Origin: Streptomyces glaucescens
Lineage (GTDB): Bacteria; Actinomycetota; Actinomycetes; Streptomycetales; Streptomycetaceae
Reading direction: 5' to 3'
DNA: 64,000 bases
Assembly: GCF_000761215.1 (NCBI RefSeq)
Contig: NZ_CP009438.1
Coordinates: 7,234,501 to 7,298,500, forward strand
This document shows, one piece after another, positions 1 through 9,500 of this stretch. Numbering within the stretch: the first letter of the stretch is position 1; each line of letters opens with the position of its first letter. The notes under the pieces were generated by a model. It saw nothing but the letters and a program-made list of their open reading frames with translations, did no database searches and had not been told where the DNA came from. Position numbers and translations under genes: made by a program.

Positions 1-74
1 GGGCCGGAGCGGGTGCGGCCCCCGGTCAGCGTGTAGAGACGGTCGGGCGCGTCGTCCCTGCCGGGCCGCCTCAT
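1..74 (-). CDS. cvnC: DUF742 conservon protein, first 24 codons only
   Basis: Only the N-terminus is inside the window. The ATG at 74-72 overlaps the stop of the roadblock gene by 4 bp (ATGA). The visible peptide begins MRRPGRDDAPDRLYTLTGGR, the usual opening of DUF742 proteins, with an RLYTLTGGRT-type motif. In Streptomyces conservons, DUF742 follows the sensor-kinase-like and roadblock proteins and precedes a small Rab/Ras-like GTPase. The identification rests on the short N-terminus and on gene order; the rest of the gene lies off the left edge. Confidence 0.85.
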   Translation of the reverse strand, partial: MRRPGRDDAPDRLYTLTGGRTRSG

Positions 75-478
75 GACGTGCGCGGCTGGGCCGTCAGGTG
101 CTCGCCCAGCTGCTCCACCAGTTCGCTCATGTTGTGGCCGACCAGACCCGGCTCGGCGTCCTCGGTGGTGACCACGGCGAGATGGGCGCCCTCACCCGCC
201 TCGACGATGAAGAGGGTGCCGCCGTAGAACTCGGTCATCGACGAGCGCACCCCGCCGCTGCCGTCGCCGAACTCCATCGACGCGCCGTGCGACAGCGACT
301 GGATCCCGGCCGCTATCGCGGCGAGCTGGTCCGCCTGGTCGACCGTCAGCTCCGGCGTACGGCAGAGCTTGAGCCCGTCGCGGGAGAGCACCAGTGCGTG
401 CCGCGCGCCCGGCGTGCGCTCCAAGAGCCCTTCGATGAGCCAGGTGAGCTTCTCGTCGGCGGTGGTCGTGCCGGTCAT
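71..478 (-). CDS. cvnB: Roadblock/LC7 domain protein of a conservon
   Basis: The 135-residue protein is a single roadblock/LC7 domain. It has a hydrophobic strand (HALVLSRDGLKLC, about residues 27-39), a central helix (DQADQLAAIAAGIQSL) and a second strand pair (GTLFIVEAGEGAHLAVVT). In the Cvn family this subunit binds the small GTPase CvnD and acts at the membrane with the CvnA sensor. It is translationally coupled on both sides by ATGA overlaps, at 475-478 with cvnA and at 71-74 with cvnC, so the three are one operon. The length is typical for the family. Which of the many Streptomyces cvn paralogues this is cannot be told from the sequence alone. Confidence 0.93.
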   Translation of the reverse strand: MTGTTTADEKLTWLIEGLLERTPGARHALVLSRDGLKLCRTPELTVDQADQLAAIAAGIQSLSHGASMEFGDGSGGVRSSMTEFYGGTLFIVEAGEGAHLAVVTTEDAEPGLVGHNMSELVEQLGEHLTAQPRTS

Positions 479-2304
479 GAGGTGGTGTCGCCTTCCGGGT
501 GCGAGGGGGTCGGTACGTCGGGGGACGCTTCGGTGGGACGGGTGCGCGCAGCGGTTTCGCCGGGCGGCTCGGCGCGGCCGGTGGTCCCGGGCTCGAACGC
601 GCGGGGAACCGCGGGACGGTCGTGCGCCTCCGGCGGCGGGTCCGCCGCGGCGGCCTCGACCCGAACGGCCGGCCCGGAACCGGGCGGCGGCTCCGCCGGG
701 ACCTGCCCGAGGGCGGTGTCCGCGGCGGGGCGGTGCCGGGGCACGTGCTGTCCCGCCGTCCCGGCCTCGGTCTCCTCCGGCGGCATCCGCTCGGCCGTCC
801 CGGGCCGGGGCCGCTCCGGCATCTCCCGAGACTGCGCCGCCTCCGCGTCGGGCGGCTGCGGCAGCGCGTGGCGGCCCGTCGTCTCCGAGGACGACTCGGC
901 CGCGCGGACCGCGCGGCGGAAGTCGCCGAAACGGGCGGCCCTCGCCTTCAGGCCGCCGGCGGCCTCCTCGGGGCGGGGCGCGTCGGCGCGGGAGGTGGCG
1001 CGGGCCCGCTCGGCGGCGGCCAGGGTGCGGCCCCGGCGGCGTTTCGGCAGGCCGCCGGCCGCGCCCGTGGACGGCTCCCGCTCGACCCGCTCGTGGACCG
1101 GGGTGGTCGTGGCGGGGCGCGGGGCGGGGAGGGACGGGGTGTCCTTCACCGGTCGCGGGGCGGCGGGGGCCTCCGTGAGGATGTCCTGCGGGAGGAGGAC
1201 GAGGACGCCGGTTCCGCCGCGCGCCGACGGCCGGAACGAGACCTTCATGCCGTGCTTGCGGGCGAGGCGGCCCACCACGGCGAGGCCCAGCCGGGTACCG
1301 GTCAGTCCGCCCAGCTCGGTCACGTCACCCGAGACGGCCCGTTCCGCGCGGCGCAGCTGGAGGTCGCTCATGACGAGCCCGCTGTCCTCGACGGAGACGA
1401 TGACCCCGGCCGGCACCTCCTCGACGTAGACGTGCACCTCGGCGCTGGGCGGGGAGAAGTTGGCGGCGTTGTCGAGCAGTTCGGCCAAGGCGTGCATGAC
1501 GCCCTCCGCGGCGTGCCCGGCCACCGCCGTGCTGCTGGCGGCGTGCAGCCGGACGCGCTGGTATCCGCTGATGCGGCCCATGGCGCCGCGCAGGATGGAC
1601 TCCATCGGGATGGGACGGGCCCAGCGGCGACCGGAGCGGGCACCGGTGAGCACGGCGACGGAGTCGGCGAGCCGCCCCGCCTGCGCGGTGCGGTGGTCCA
1701 GGTGCAGCAGGTCGGCCAGGACGTCCTCGTCGCTGTGGCGTTCCTCCATGGCACGCAGGTCGGCGAGGGTGCCGGTGGCGAGCGCCTGCATGCGGGCGGC
1801 GGCGTTGGCGGTCGCGGCGATGGCCGCGGCCCGCTCGGCGGCGGCGCGTTCGGCCTTCTCGGACAGCCGCCGCACTTCTTCGTCGAGATGGGCCCGTTCG
1901 GCCGCGTGCTCCTGGGTGAGCCGGTCCCGCTCGCGGGCGAACTCCTCCAGCAGGCGCGTGCGTTCGTGGGTCGCGGCGTCCGTCAGCCGCTGGTGCTCCT
2001 GCCGCCACCGCGCGGTGAGCGCCTCGCGTTCACCGGCGAGGCGGGCCGCCTCGGCGCGCGCCGACTGCAGCCGGGCGCGCGCCGCCCGCGCGGTGCGCAG
2101 CCCGTGGGCGGCCACGGTGACGGCGGCACACAGGAGGGCGGCGCCGGCTCCGGCGCCCCAGCCGAGGGGACCGCGTATGCCGGGGGGTGCCATGGACACC
2201 GCCCAGCCGACGGCGAGGGCCGACACGGCCGCTGCTGCCAGGGCGATGAGGAGCAGAGGTCGCACGGCGGGCCGGTCGCCCGAACGGGGTTGCGCGGTCA
2301 TCAA
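475..2304 (-). CDS. cvnA: Conservon sensor-histidine-kinase-like protein
   Basis: The 609-residue protein starts with two membrane segments (about residues 16-40 and 46-68). An Ala/Glu/Arg-rich coiled coil follows (about 75-170), then a phosphoacceptor-like linker region and a GHKL ATPase domain (about 260-375). The ATPase domain has an N-box (LAELLDNAANFSPP) and a G1-box (VEDSGLVM). The last 230 residues are disordered and rich in Pro, Arg and Glu. CvnA proteins are orphan membrane sensors thought to signal through the roadblock/DUF742/GTPase partners encoded downstream rather than a response regulator. The ATG at 2304 follows a non-coding stretch. The disordered tail is long even for this family. 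Confidence 0.9.
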   Translation of the reverse strand: MMTAQPRSGDRPAVRPLLLIALAAAAVSALAVGWAVSMAPPGIRGPLGWGAGAGAALLCAAVTVAAHGLRTARAARARLQSARAEAARLAGEREALTARWRQEHQRLTDAATHERTRLLEEFARERDRLTQEHAAERAHLDEEVRRLSEKAERAAAERAAAIAATANAAARMQALATGTLADLRAMEERHSDEDVLADLLHLDHRTAQAGRLADSVAVLTGARSGRRWARPIPMESILRGAMGRISGYQRVRLHAASSTAVAGHAAEGVMHALAELLDNAANFSPPSAEVHVYVEEVPAGVIVSVEDSGLVMSDLQLRRAERAVSGDVTELGGLTGTRLGLAVVGRLARKHGMKVSFRPSARGGTGVLVLLPQDILTEAPAAPRPVKDTPSLPAPRPATTTPVHERVEREPSTGAAGGLPKRRRGRTLAAAERARATSRADAPRPEEAAGGLKARAARFGDFRRAVRAAESSSETTGRHALPQPPDAEAAQSREMPERPRPGTAERMPPEETEAGTAGQHVPRHRPAADTALGQVPAEPPPGSGPAVRVEAAAADPPPEAHDRPAVPRAFEPGTTGRAEPPGETAARTRPTEASPDVPTPSHPEGDTTS

Positions 2305-2671
2305 TCAGGTCCTCGGGCGGCCGCGACGTGTGCGGCCTTCGTGTCGTCCAGGGGAACGTGTGCGTAGTTGCGCAGTTGAGTGTTTAACGCTGATCAACCG
2401 ACGGTCACTATACGAGAGTTACTGATCGAAATGACAAGGGCCCTGTCCGGATGATCCGTTGAAGAGGAGCCGGCCGAGAACGGCACACTCATGGACCGCC
2501 GGCCGCCCCACCGCCCGTGCCCGGGACCTTCACCGACCCGGCTCAACCGGCCCCCATGCGCCGGGTGGTGAGGGCGATCGAGCCGCGTCGCCGCCCGCCG
2601 GGCCGCAGGCTCCACCGAGGCGCCGGAACGACACGGCGCCCACAGACGCACGCCTGCACGCGAGGACCTGC
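2305..2671. other. Intergenic region upstream of the conservon
   Basis: No convincing gene is present in this 367-bp stretch. It lies between the convergent-to-tandem minus-strand genes at 2672 and 475. The part around 2375-2440 is distinctly A+T-richer than its surroundings and contains the only promoter-like sequence I can suggest for cvnA. The rest shows no clear dyad or repeat. Confidence 0.5.
2407..2437 (-). promoter_or_regulatory. Possible promoter for the conservon
   Basis: Read on the minus strand, TTGTCA (2437-2432) and TATAGT (2412-2407) resemble -35 and -10 hexamers in an A+T-rich patch about 100 bp before cvnA. The 19-bp spacer is longer than the ideal 17-18 bp, so this is a weak candidate. 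It could instead be used by an ECF or activator-dependent polymerase. Confidence 0.3.
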
Positions 2672-2908
2672 TCAGAACAAGGTGTCGGTGTCGCCGGTGT
2701 CCTCGGCCGGCGCCGGGGCCGGCGTGCGGACGCGACGGGGATGCGCGGGCTCCGGGTCCGCCCCGAACAGCGCTTGTGTGCCGCACTCGTCGGGCACCGC
2801 GGGTACCGGCCGGCACACGGCCGCGTCGACCAGGTCGAGCGGGGCGGTGTCGTCGAAGTCGGCGCGCCTCATGCGGGTCCAGTCGCGGCCCTCGGGTATG
2901 GCGGTCAC
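2672..2908 (-). CDS. Small conserved-looking protein of unknown function
   Basis: A 78-residue protein beginning VTAIPEGRDWTRMRRADF and ending TDTLF. I place the start at the GTG at 2908-2906 because a full AGGAGG sits six bases upstream (2915-2920 on the plus strand). A longer frame that extends through the tandem repeats at 3078-3122 has no such signal and has low-complexity content. The middle is acidic and hydrophobic (FDDTAPLDLVD) and the C-terminal third is Pro/Ala/Arg-rich and probably disordered. There is no signal peptide or membrane segment. I do not recognise a function; the perfect ribosome site and codon bias support a real gene. Confidence 0.65.
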   Translation of the reverse strand: MTAIPEGRDWTRMRRADFDDTAPLDLVDAAVCRPVPAVPDECGTQALFGADPEPAHPRRVRTPAPAPAEDTGDTDTLF

Positions 2909-3077
2909 GGGTGCCCTCCTGTCTGCGCTCGGTGCCGGGGCGTCGCGGGCGACGACCCCGGCGCACGGTGGTGTCGAGGTCGGTGCCGGGCGGCGATGCG
3001 GATCGCACGGCGGGCCGCGCCGGCGGTTGCCCCGGCGGTGACGGTACCGGTCGCCTTCATCCTCCCCGCTCTCTCCG

Positions 3078-3122
3078 TTCCCCGCGTCACGGTTCCCCGC
3101 GTCACGGTTCCCCGCGTCACGG
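3078..3122. repeat. Three perfect 15-bp tandem repeats
   Basis: The unit TTCCCCGCGTCACGG occurs three times head to tail without a mismatch at 3078, 3093 and 3108. It lies upstream of the small gene at 2672-2908 and in the long leader of the RHS gene. It is a short-period microsatellite-like array in non-coding DNA with no obvious hairpin. Confidence 0.9.
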
Positions 3123-3243
3123 CGGCCGTCTCCCAAGGCGCGGGCCGGGACATCTACTTGTCTGCCCGTCTGTTCTCAGCCCGTCTCTCCCTCTGTCCGT
3201 CCCTCTGCTCATCCGTCTGCCCACGCGGACGGCGCCTGGATCA

Positions 3244-3297
3244 TTCGTGTGCTTCGCGTGCTTCGTGTGCTTCGTGTGCTTCGTGTGCTTCGCGTGC
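3244..3297. repeat. Six 9-bp tandem repeats
   Basis: The unit TTCGTGTGC occurs six times in a row, copies 2 and 6 reading TTCGCGTGC. The array is in non-coding DNA about 230 bp before the RHS toxin gene. Such arrays vary in copy number by slippage and could serve as a strain marker; no coding role is seen. Confidence 0.9.
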
Positions 3298-3528
3298 CCC
3301 GCGACACCTGGATGTGAAGTGGGGCTCCCGCAGGACCCGCGCCGCTGGGAACAGTGAGGCCGGACCGGTGTGCCGGCCGTCGGCGGGTGGTGGAGATCAC
3401 GCGGGCGAGCGAGGCCACACCTGTACAACTTGCGCGTATTTGCTGGGATTTCCGATTTGCCCTGCCGCATACGCTCTCACAGGCACCACATATGTGATGT
3501 TCATGTAAAAGTGAGAGATCGGAAAACG

Positions 3529-6500
3529 ATGACGGTGTACAAACCCCCGCCCGGTCGGCGGGGGCGGCCCGGATCGGGCGGGACCGCACGCTGGACAGCG
3601 GGCGGGATTTCCCTGGTCATGGCCATCACTCTGCTGGACGTGGCGAGCCTGCCGGCGGCCGCTTCGCCCCCCGGCGCGCCCGCGCCGAAGCGGACGGCCG
3701 CGACCCAGGCGGCCGACATCCCGTCGGCCCGCGTCGCGGCGAGACTGTCCGGCAAGCGAGTGGAGGCGCTCTCCGAACGCACGGAGACGTCGACGACGTG
3801 GGTGAACAAGGACGGCAGCCTCACCACCGAACTCGCCGCGGGACCGGTCCGGTTCCAGCAGGACGGCAAGTGGGTCGACGTCGACATCGCCCTGCGCCGG
3901 TCCGGCTCGGGTGTGGAGCCGGTCGCGCACCCCGAGGGCCTGCGACTGGCGGGCCGCACCGGCACGCCGGCGACGTCCTGGAAGGCCGCGCGCGGCGCGA
4001 AGGCGGCCGACCTCGTGACCCTCGGCGAGGGGGACCGGCAGATCACCCTCCAGTGGAAGGGCGGCCTGCCCCAGCCCGACCTCGACGGGACGCGGGCGCG
4101 GTACCTCGACGCCGTACCGGGCGCCGACGTCGTCGTCGAGGCGACCCGCACCGGCTTCGAGCAGTTCGTCGAGGTCAAGCGGCGCCCCACCACGGCCGAC
4201 TACTCGTACACCCTGCCGCTCAAGGCCAAGGGACTGAAGGCCAAGCAGCTCGCGGACGGCAGCGTCCTGTTCACCGACGGGAAGAACAGGAAGCGGGCCG
4301 TGATGCCCGCGCCGGTGATGTGGGACGCCACCGTCGACCAGCGTTCCGGGGAGCACACCCGGAAGGCCAGGGTCGGCCTGAAGGTGGTTCAGAAGGGCTC
4401 GTCCGTCGACCTGGTGGTCACTCCGGACGCGCGCTTCCTCGCCGACCCGAAGACCAAGTACCCGGTCACCGTGGACCCGTCGACCTCCGCGCTCTCCAGC
4501 GTCTTCGACACCTACGTCCAGCAGGGCGAGACCGTCGACTGGTCGACCGACACCGAACTCGACTTCGGCAATCCGGGCACCAAGAACGCCGACGGCACCC
4601 CGCGCACCGCGCAGTCGTTCATCTCCTGGAACACGACGCCCGTCCAGGACGCCCTGGTGCTGAACGCGAAGCTGTCGCTGTGGAACTTCCACTCGGGCAA
4701 CACGGACTGCAAGGCGTACCCGTGGGAGGTGTGGACCTCCGGTGCCGCTTCCACGTCGAGCCGGTGGACCAACCGTCCGACGATGACGGTGAAGAAGGCG
4801 ACCTCCACCGAGACGCGCGGCAACACCGCCTGCACGTCGGCCCCCGACGGGTGGATCAACGCCGATGTGACGTCCATGGTCCAGGAGTGGGCCTCGGCCA
4901 AGGCCACCCGCGGGCACATGGGTGTGCGGGCCGCCAGCGAGTCGGTCGTCGAGCAGTGGAAGCGCGTCAACTCGGCCAACGCCGCCGCCAACCCGCCCAA
5001 GCTCACGGTCACCTACAACTACCGGCCGCGCACCGGCACCAAGCAGGAGGCCGGTCCGCCGTTCTTCTCCTACAGCGGCGCCTACACGGTCAACACCGTC
5101 ACGCCCACGCTGCAGGACAGGTTCGTCGACGCCGACGGCGACAAGGTCAACGGCACCTTCCAGATCTACGACAACGCCACCAACACGCAGGTCGGCGAGC
5201 CGATCGTGTCGAAGTTCGTCCCGTCCGGCCAGGTCGCCCCGGTGACCGTGCCCGCGGGGCTGCTGAGCAACGGCAAGACGTACAAGTTCCGTACCTCGCC
5301 CTACGACGGCACGCACTACAACACCGGCTGGTCGGCCTGGAAGACCTTCACGGTCGACACCACCGCGCCCGCCGCCCCGACCGGTGTCACCTCCGCTGAC
5401 TATCCGGCGGGCAAGTGGAGCAAGGGCGCGGGCCAGGCGGGAACCTTCACCGTGACCCCGTCCGCCTCCGACCACAACTGGCTCGAGTGGTCGCTGGACG
5501 GCGTGACCTGGACCAAGGTCGCCACCGGTGGTGTCAGCGGTGCCAGGAACATCGTCATCACCCCCTCCGACAACGGCGCCCAGGCGCTCCTCGTGCGGGC
5601 CGTCGACCGGGCGGACAACCGGTCCTCCGTCGTCGAGTACGCCTTCAACGTGGGAGCCGGCGGCTTCGTACGGCCCGGGTCCGGCGACCGCACCGCGCGC
5701 CGGCTCACCCTGGAGGCCGAGACCGACGGCGGCAAGTACGACAAGGTCTCCTTCTCGTGGCGGCGCTCCGCCGCCGACGACTGGCAGCCCATCCCCGCCG
5801 GGCACGTGACCCAGGACGGCACCGCGCTCACGCAGTGGCCGGTGGCCCTGACCAACGGCAGGAACGCGGCGCTGGCCTGGAACGCGACCTCCACCGTCAA
5901 CCCCGACGGCTCCGTGGAGGTCAAGGCCGACTTCACCGGCCCCGGCGGAGCCGCCGGCAGCGCCGAGCCGGTCACCGTCGTGGTGGACCGCAACGCCGAC
6001 GGAGCCGCGAGCGAGGACATCGGTCCCGGCTCGGTGAACCTGCTGACCGGTGACTACACCCTCTCCGCGGAGGACGTGTCGGCCTTCGACCTCGCCGTCA
6101 GCCGCACCGCGCACTCGCGCCGCCCCGAAGCGGGCGCCCAGCAGGACGACCAGGCCGCCATCTTCGGCAAGCAGTGGGTGTCCGGCTTCGAGGCGCAGCT
6201 GAACGAGTCGGAATACACCCACCTGGAGCGGATCTCCGACACCGCCGTCCGCGTGGTCCTCTCCGACGACAGCCCGATCCACTTCACGGCCAACGCGGCC
6301 AGGAACGGCTGGATACCCGAGCCGGGGGCCGAGGAGATGGTGCTGAAGGGCAGCGTCAGCGGCACCTTCACCCTCTCCGACAGCTCCGGCACGGTGACCG
6401 AGTTCGCCAAGGCGGACCCGACGGCGACCACCTGGCAGGTCAAGAGCACCCTGTTCGACGGTCTGTCCAACTCGACCACCACGGTCATGTCGCAGACGGT

Positions 6501-9500
6501 CACCGTGGACGGCAAGGAACTGGCCCGGCCGACCCGGATCATCGCCCCGACGTCCGCCGCCACCGCGTCCGCCTGCGCGGCGGACCCGTCGACGAAGGGC
6601 TGCCGCCTGCTGGAGTACGTCTACGCCTCGGCCACCACGGCGACCGCCACGACCTTCGGCAACGTCAGCGGCCAGGTCCGCGAGATCCGGCTCTGGGCGA
6701 CGGAGCCCGGAGCCGCGGCCGCCACGTCCAAGGCCGTGCAGACCTACCAGTACGACGACCAGGGACGGCTCCGCCGAGCCTGGAACCCGCAGACCAGCCC
6801 CGCGCTGGTCACCGAGTACGCCTACGACGCGGCGGGCCGGATCACCTCGGTGACGCCGCCCGGCGAGCTGCCGTGGACCTTCACCTACGGCAAGGCGGGC
6901 AACGACCCGGCGGCCGGCGAGGGCATGCTCCTCAAGGCCACCCGCGCCGCGCTCAAGGAGGGCACGGCCGGCACCGTCGAGGGCGAGGCCACGACCAGCG
7001 TCGTCTACGACGTGCCCCTGTCCGGCGCGTCGGCCCCGTACGCGATGGACCGTGACACGGTCCGCACGTGGGGACAGCAGGACCTCCCCACCGACGCCAC
7101 CGCCGTCTTCCCCGCCGACGCCGTGCCGGCCTCCCACTCGGGATCGGCCCTGGACCCGGCGGCCTACCGGCTGGCCACGGTGCAGTACCTGAACGTGTCC
7201 GGCGACCGGGTCGACCTCGCCGAACCGGGCGGCCGGATCGGCAGCACCGACCACGACCGCTTCGGCAACGTGGTGCGTGAGCTGTCGGCCGGGAACCGGG
7301 AGACCGCCCTCGGGACCACGTCCGGCGCCAAGGAGGCGCTGGCCGACCTCGGCCTGGCCGACAGGCCGAGCGCGGAGCGCGCCGAGCTGCTGTCCACGCG
7401 GTCCGTGTTCGACGAGACCGGTACGCGCGAACTGGAGAAGTTCGGGCCGCTCGGCCGGATCGACCTGGCCCGTGACCTGAAGTCCGGCGACACCACGCTC
7501 GTGGCCGCGGGCTCCTCCGTCCTCGCGCGCAGCTGGACCAGCAAGCGCTACGACGAGGGGCGTCCCGCGGACGCCGTCGGAACCGTCAACCAGGTCACCA
7601 GCACCCGCGAGGGCGCACAGGTCCGCGAGCACCCCGCCGTCATGGCGGACGCCCAGCTGACCACCGTCGCCTACGACTGGGCGAAGGGCCTGCCCACCAA
7701 GGTGGTCCAGGACCCCGACGGACTGGCGATCACCACCGTCACCGAGTACGACGCCCAGGGCCGCGTCATCAGGCAGGGCGCTCTGGGCACCTCCGGCACC
7801 GACGCGGGCACGCAGGTCAGCACCTACTGGTCGGCCACCGGGACCGGCGCCTGCGCCGGCCGCCCCGAGTGGGCGGACCTGCTGTGCACCAGCGGACCGG
7901 CCGGCGACATCACCGGCGGCGGGACCAACCCGGCCCAGCTGCCCACGATGACAGCCGAGTACGACTGGTGGGGCAACACCGCGAAGACCACCGAGAAGGC
8001 CGGCACCGCGACCCGCACCATCATCCGCGGCTACGACGCGGCGGGCCGCCCCACCACCGTGCAGACGACCGGCCTCGGCGCGGCCGTTCCGTCCACCACG
8101 ACCAGCTACGACCCCGAGTCGGGCCGAGCGGTCAGGACGACGTCGTCGACCGGCGGCACCCTCACCCGCGCCTACGACAGACTGGGCCGGGAGATCTCCT
8201 ACACCGACGCGGACGGAGGAACCACCACCACCGCCTACGACCGGCGCAACCGCCCGGTCAGGGTCGGCAACAGCGTCCCCAGCACCGTCACCTACACCTA
8301 CGACGCGACCCTCGAGCCGCGAGGGCTGGCCACCAAGGTGACCGACTCGGTCGCCGGCGCCTTCACGGCCACGTACGACGCGGACGGGGCGGTGGCCTCC
8401 GAGAAGCTGCCGGGCGGCTACACGCTCCAGCAGGTCAAGGACGCCGCGGGTGCCGTCGTCGAGCGCACGTACACCCGTGACAGCGACGGGGCGACCGTCT
8501 ACAACGACGCCGTCACGTCCACGATCCACGGCCAGGCCGCCACGCGTTCCGGCTGGTCGCACCAGGAGTACGGCTACGACGACGCCGGTCGCCTCACCCG
8601 GGTCGAGGACACCAGCGACAACGTCTGCACCCTGCGGACGTACGCCCTCGACAGCCGCTCCAACCGGACCGGCACGACCGAGGCCGCGGCTGCTCCCGGG
8701 CTGGACTGCCCGGCCGGTGCCGGTGCGGTGAAGAGCCACGCCTACGACACCGCGGACCGCGTCGTCGACCCGGGCTACTCCTACGACGCCTTCGGCCGCA
8801 CCACCACGCTGCCGGGCTCGACCCTGTCGTACTACGCCAACGACCTGGTGCAGCGGCAGACCGCCGGCTCCCGCCGCCAGACGTGGCAGCTCGACGCCGG
8901 GCTGCGGTTCCGCTCGTGGACCGTGGAGACCGACACCAACGGCACCTGGAGCCAGACGACCGCGAAGACCAACCACTACGGCAGCGACTCGGACAGCCCG
9001 AGCTGGATCGTGGAGGACGCCCAGGGGTCGGTGACCCGCAACGTCGGCTCGGCCACCGGCGCGTTCAGCGCGACGACGGGCAAGTCCGGCGGCACCGTCC
9101 TGCAGCTGACCAGCATCCACGGTGACGTCGCCCTCCAACTGCCGCTGGACCCGGCGGTCGCGCCGACGGTCCTCGACAGCGACGAGAACGGCGCCGCCCG
9201 CACCGGCAAGGCCGCCCAGCGGTACGGCTGGTTCGGCTCCAACCAGCGCTCCGGCGAGACCCTCACCGGGATCGTCCTCATGGGCGCACGGCTGTACGAC
9301 CCGAACACCGCGCGCTTCCTCCAGCTGGACCCGGTCTTCGGCGGCAACTGCAACGCCTACGACTTCGTCTGCGCCGACCCGGTGAACGGCACCGACCTCG
9401 ACGGCCGGTGCGGGGCCTGGGGCAACCCCTTCAAGGCGTGCGACAAGTGGCGCATCCTCATGTGGTCGCGCTCCCCGGGCAGCCACTGGAAGACCATCCG

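Larger units (their letters stand above)
2909..3528. other. Repeat-rich leader region before the RHS gene
   Basis: This 620-bp region lacks a credible gene. It holds two short tandem arrays (3078-3122 and 3244-3297). Its last 110 bp (about 3420-3530) are unusually A+T-rich for this genome and contain a 10-bp palindrome CACATATGTG at 3487-3496. That drop in G+C is where I expect the toxin-gene promoter, but no textbook -35/-10 pair stands out. Confidence 0.5.
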
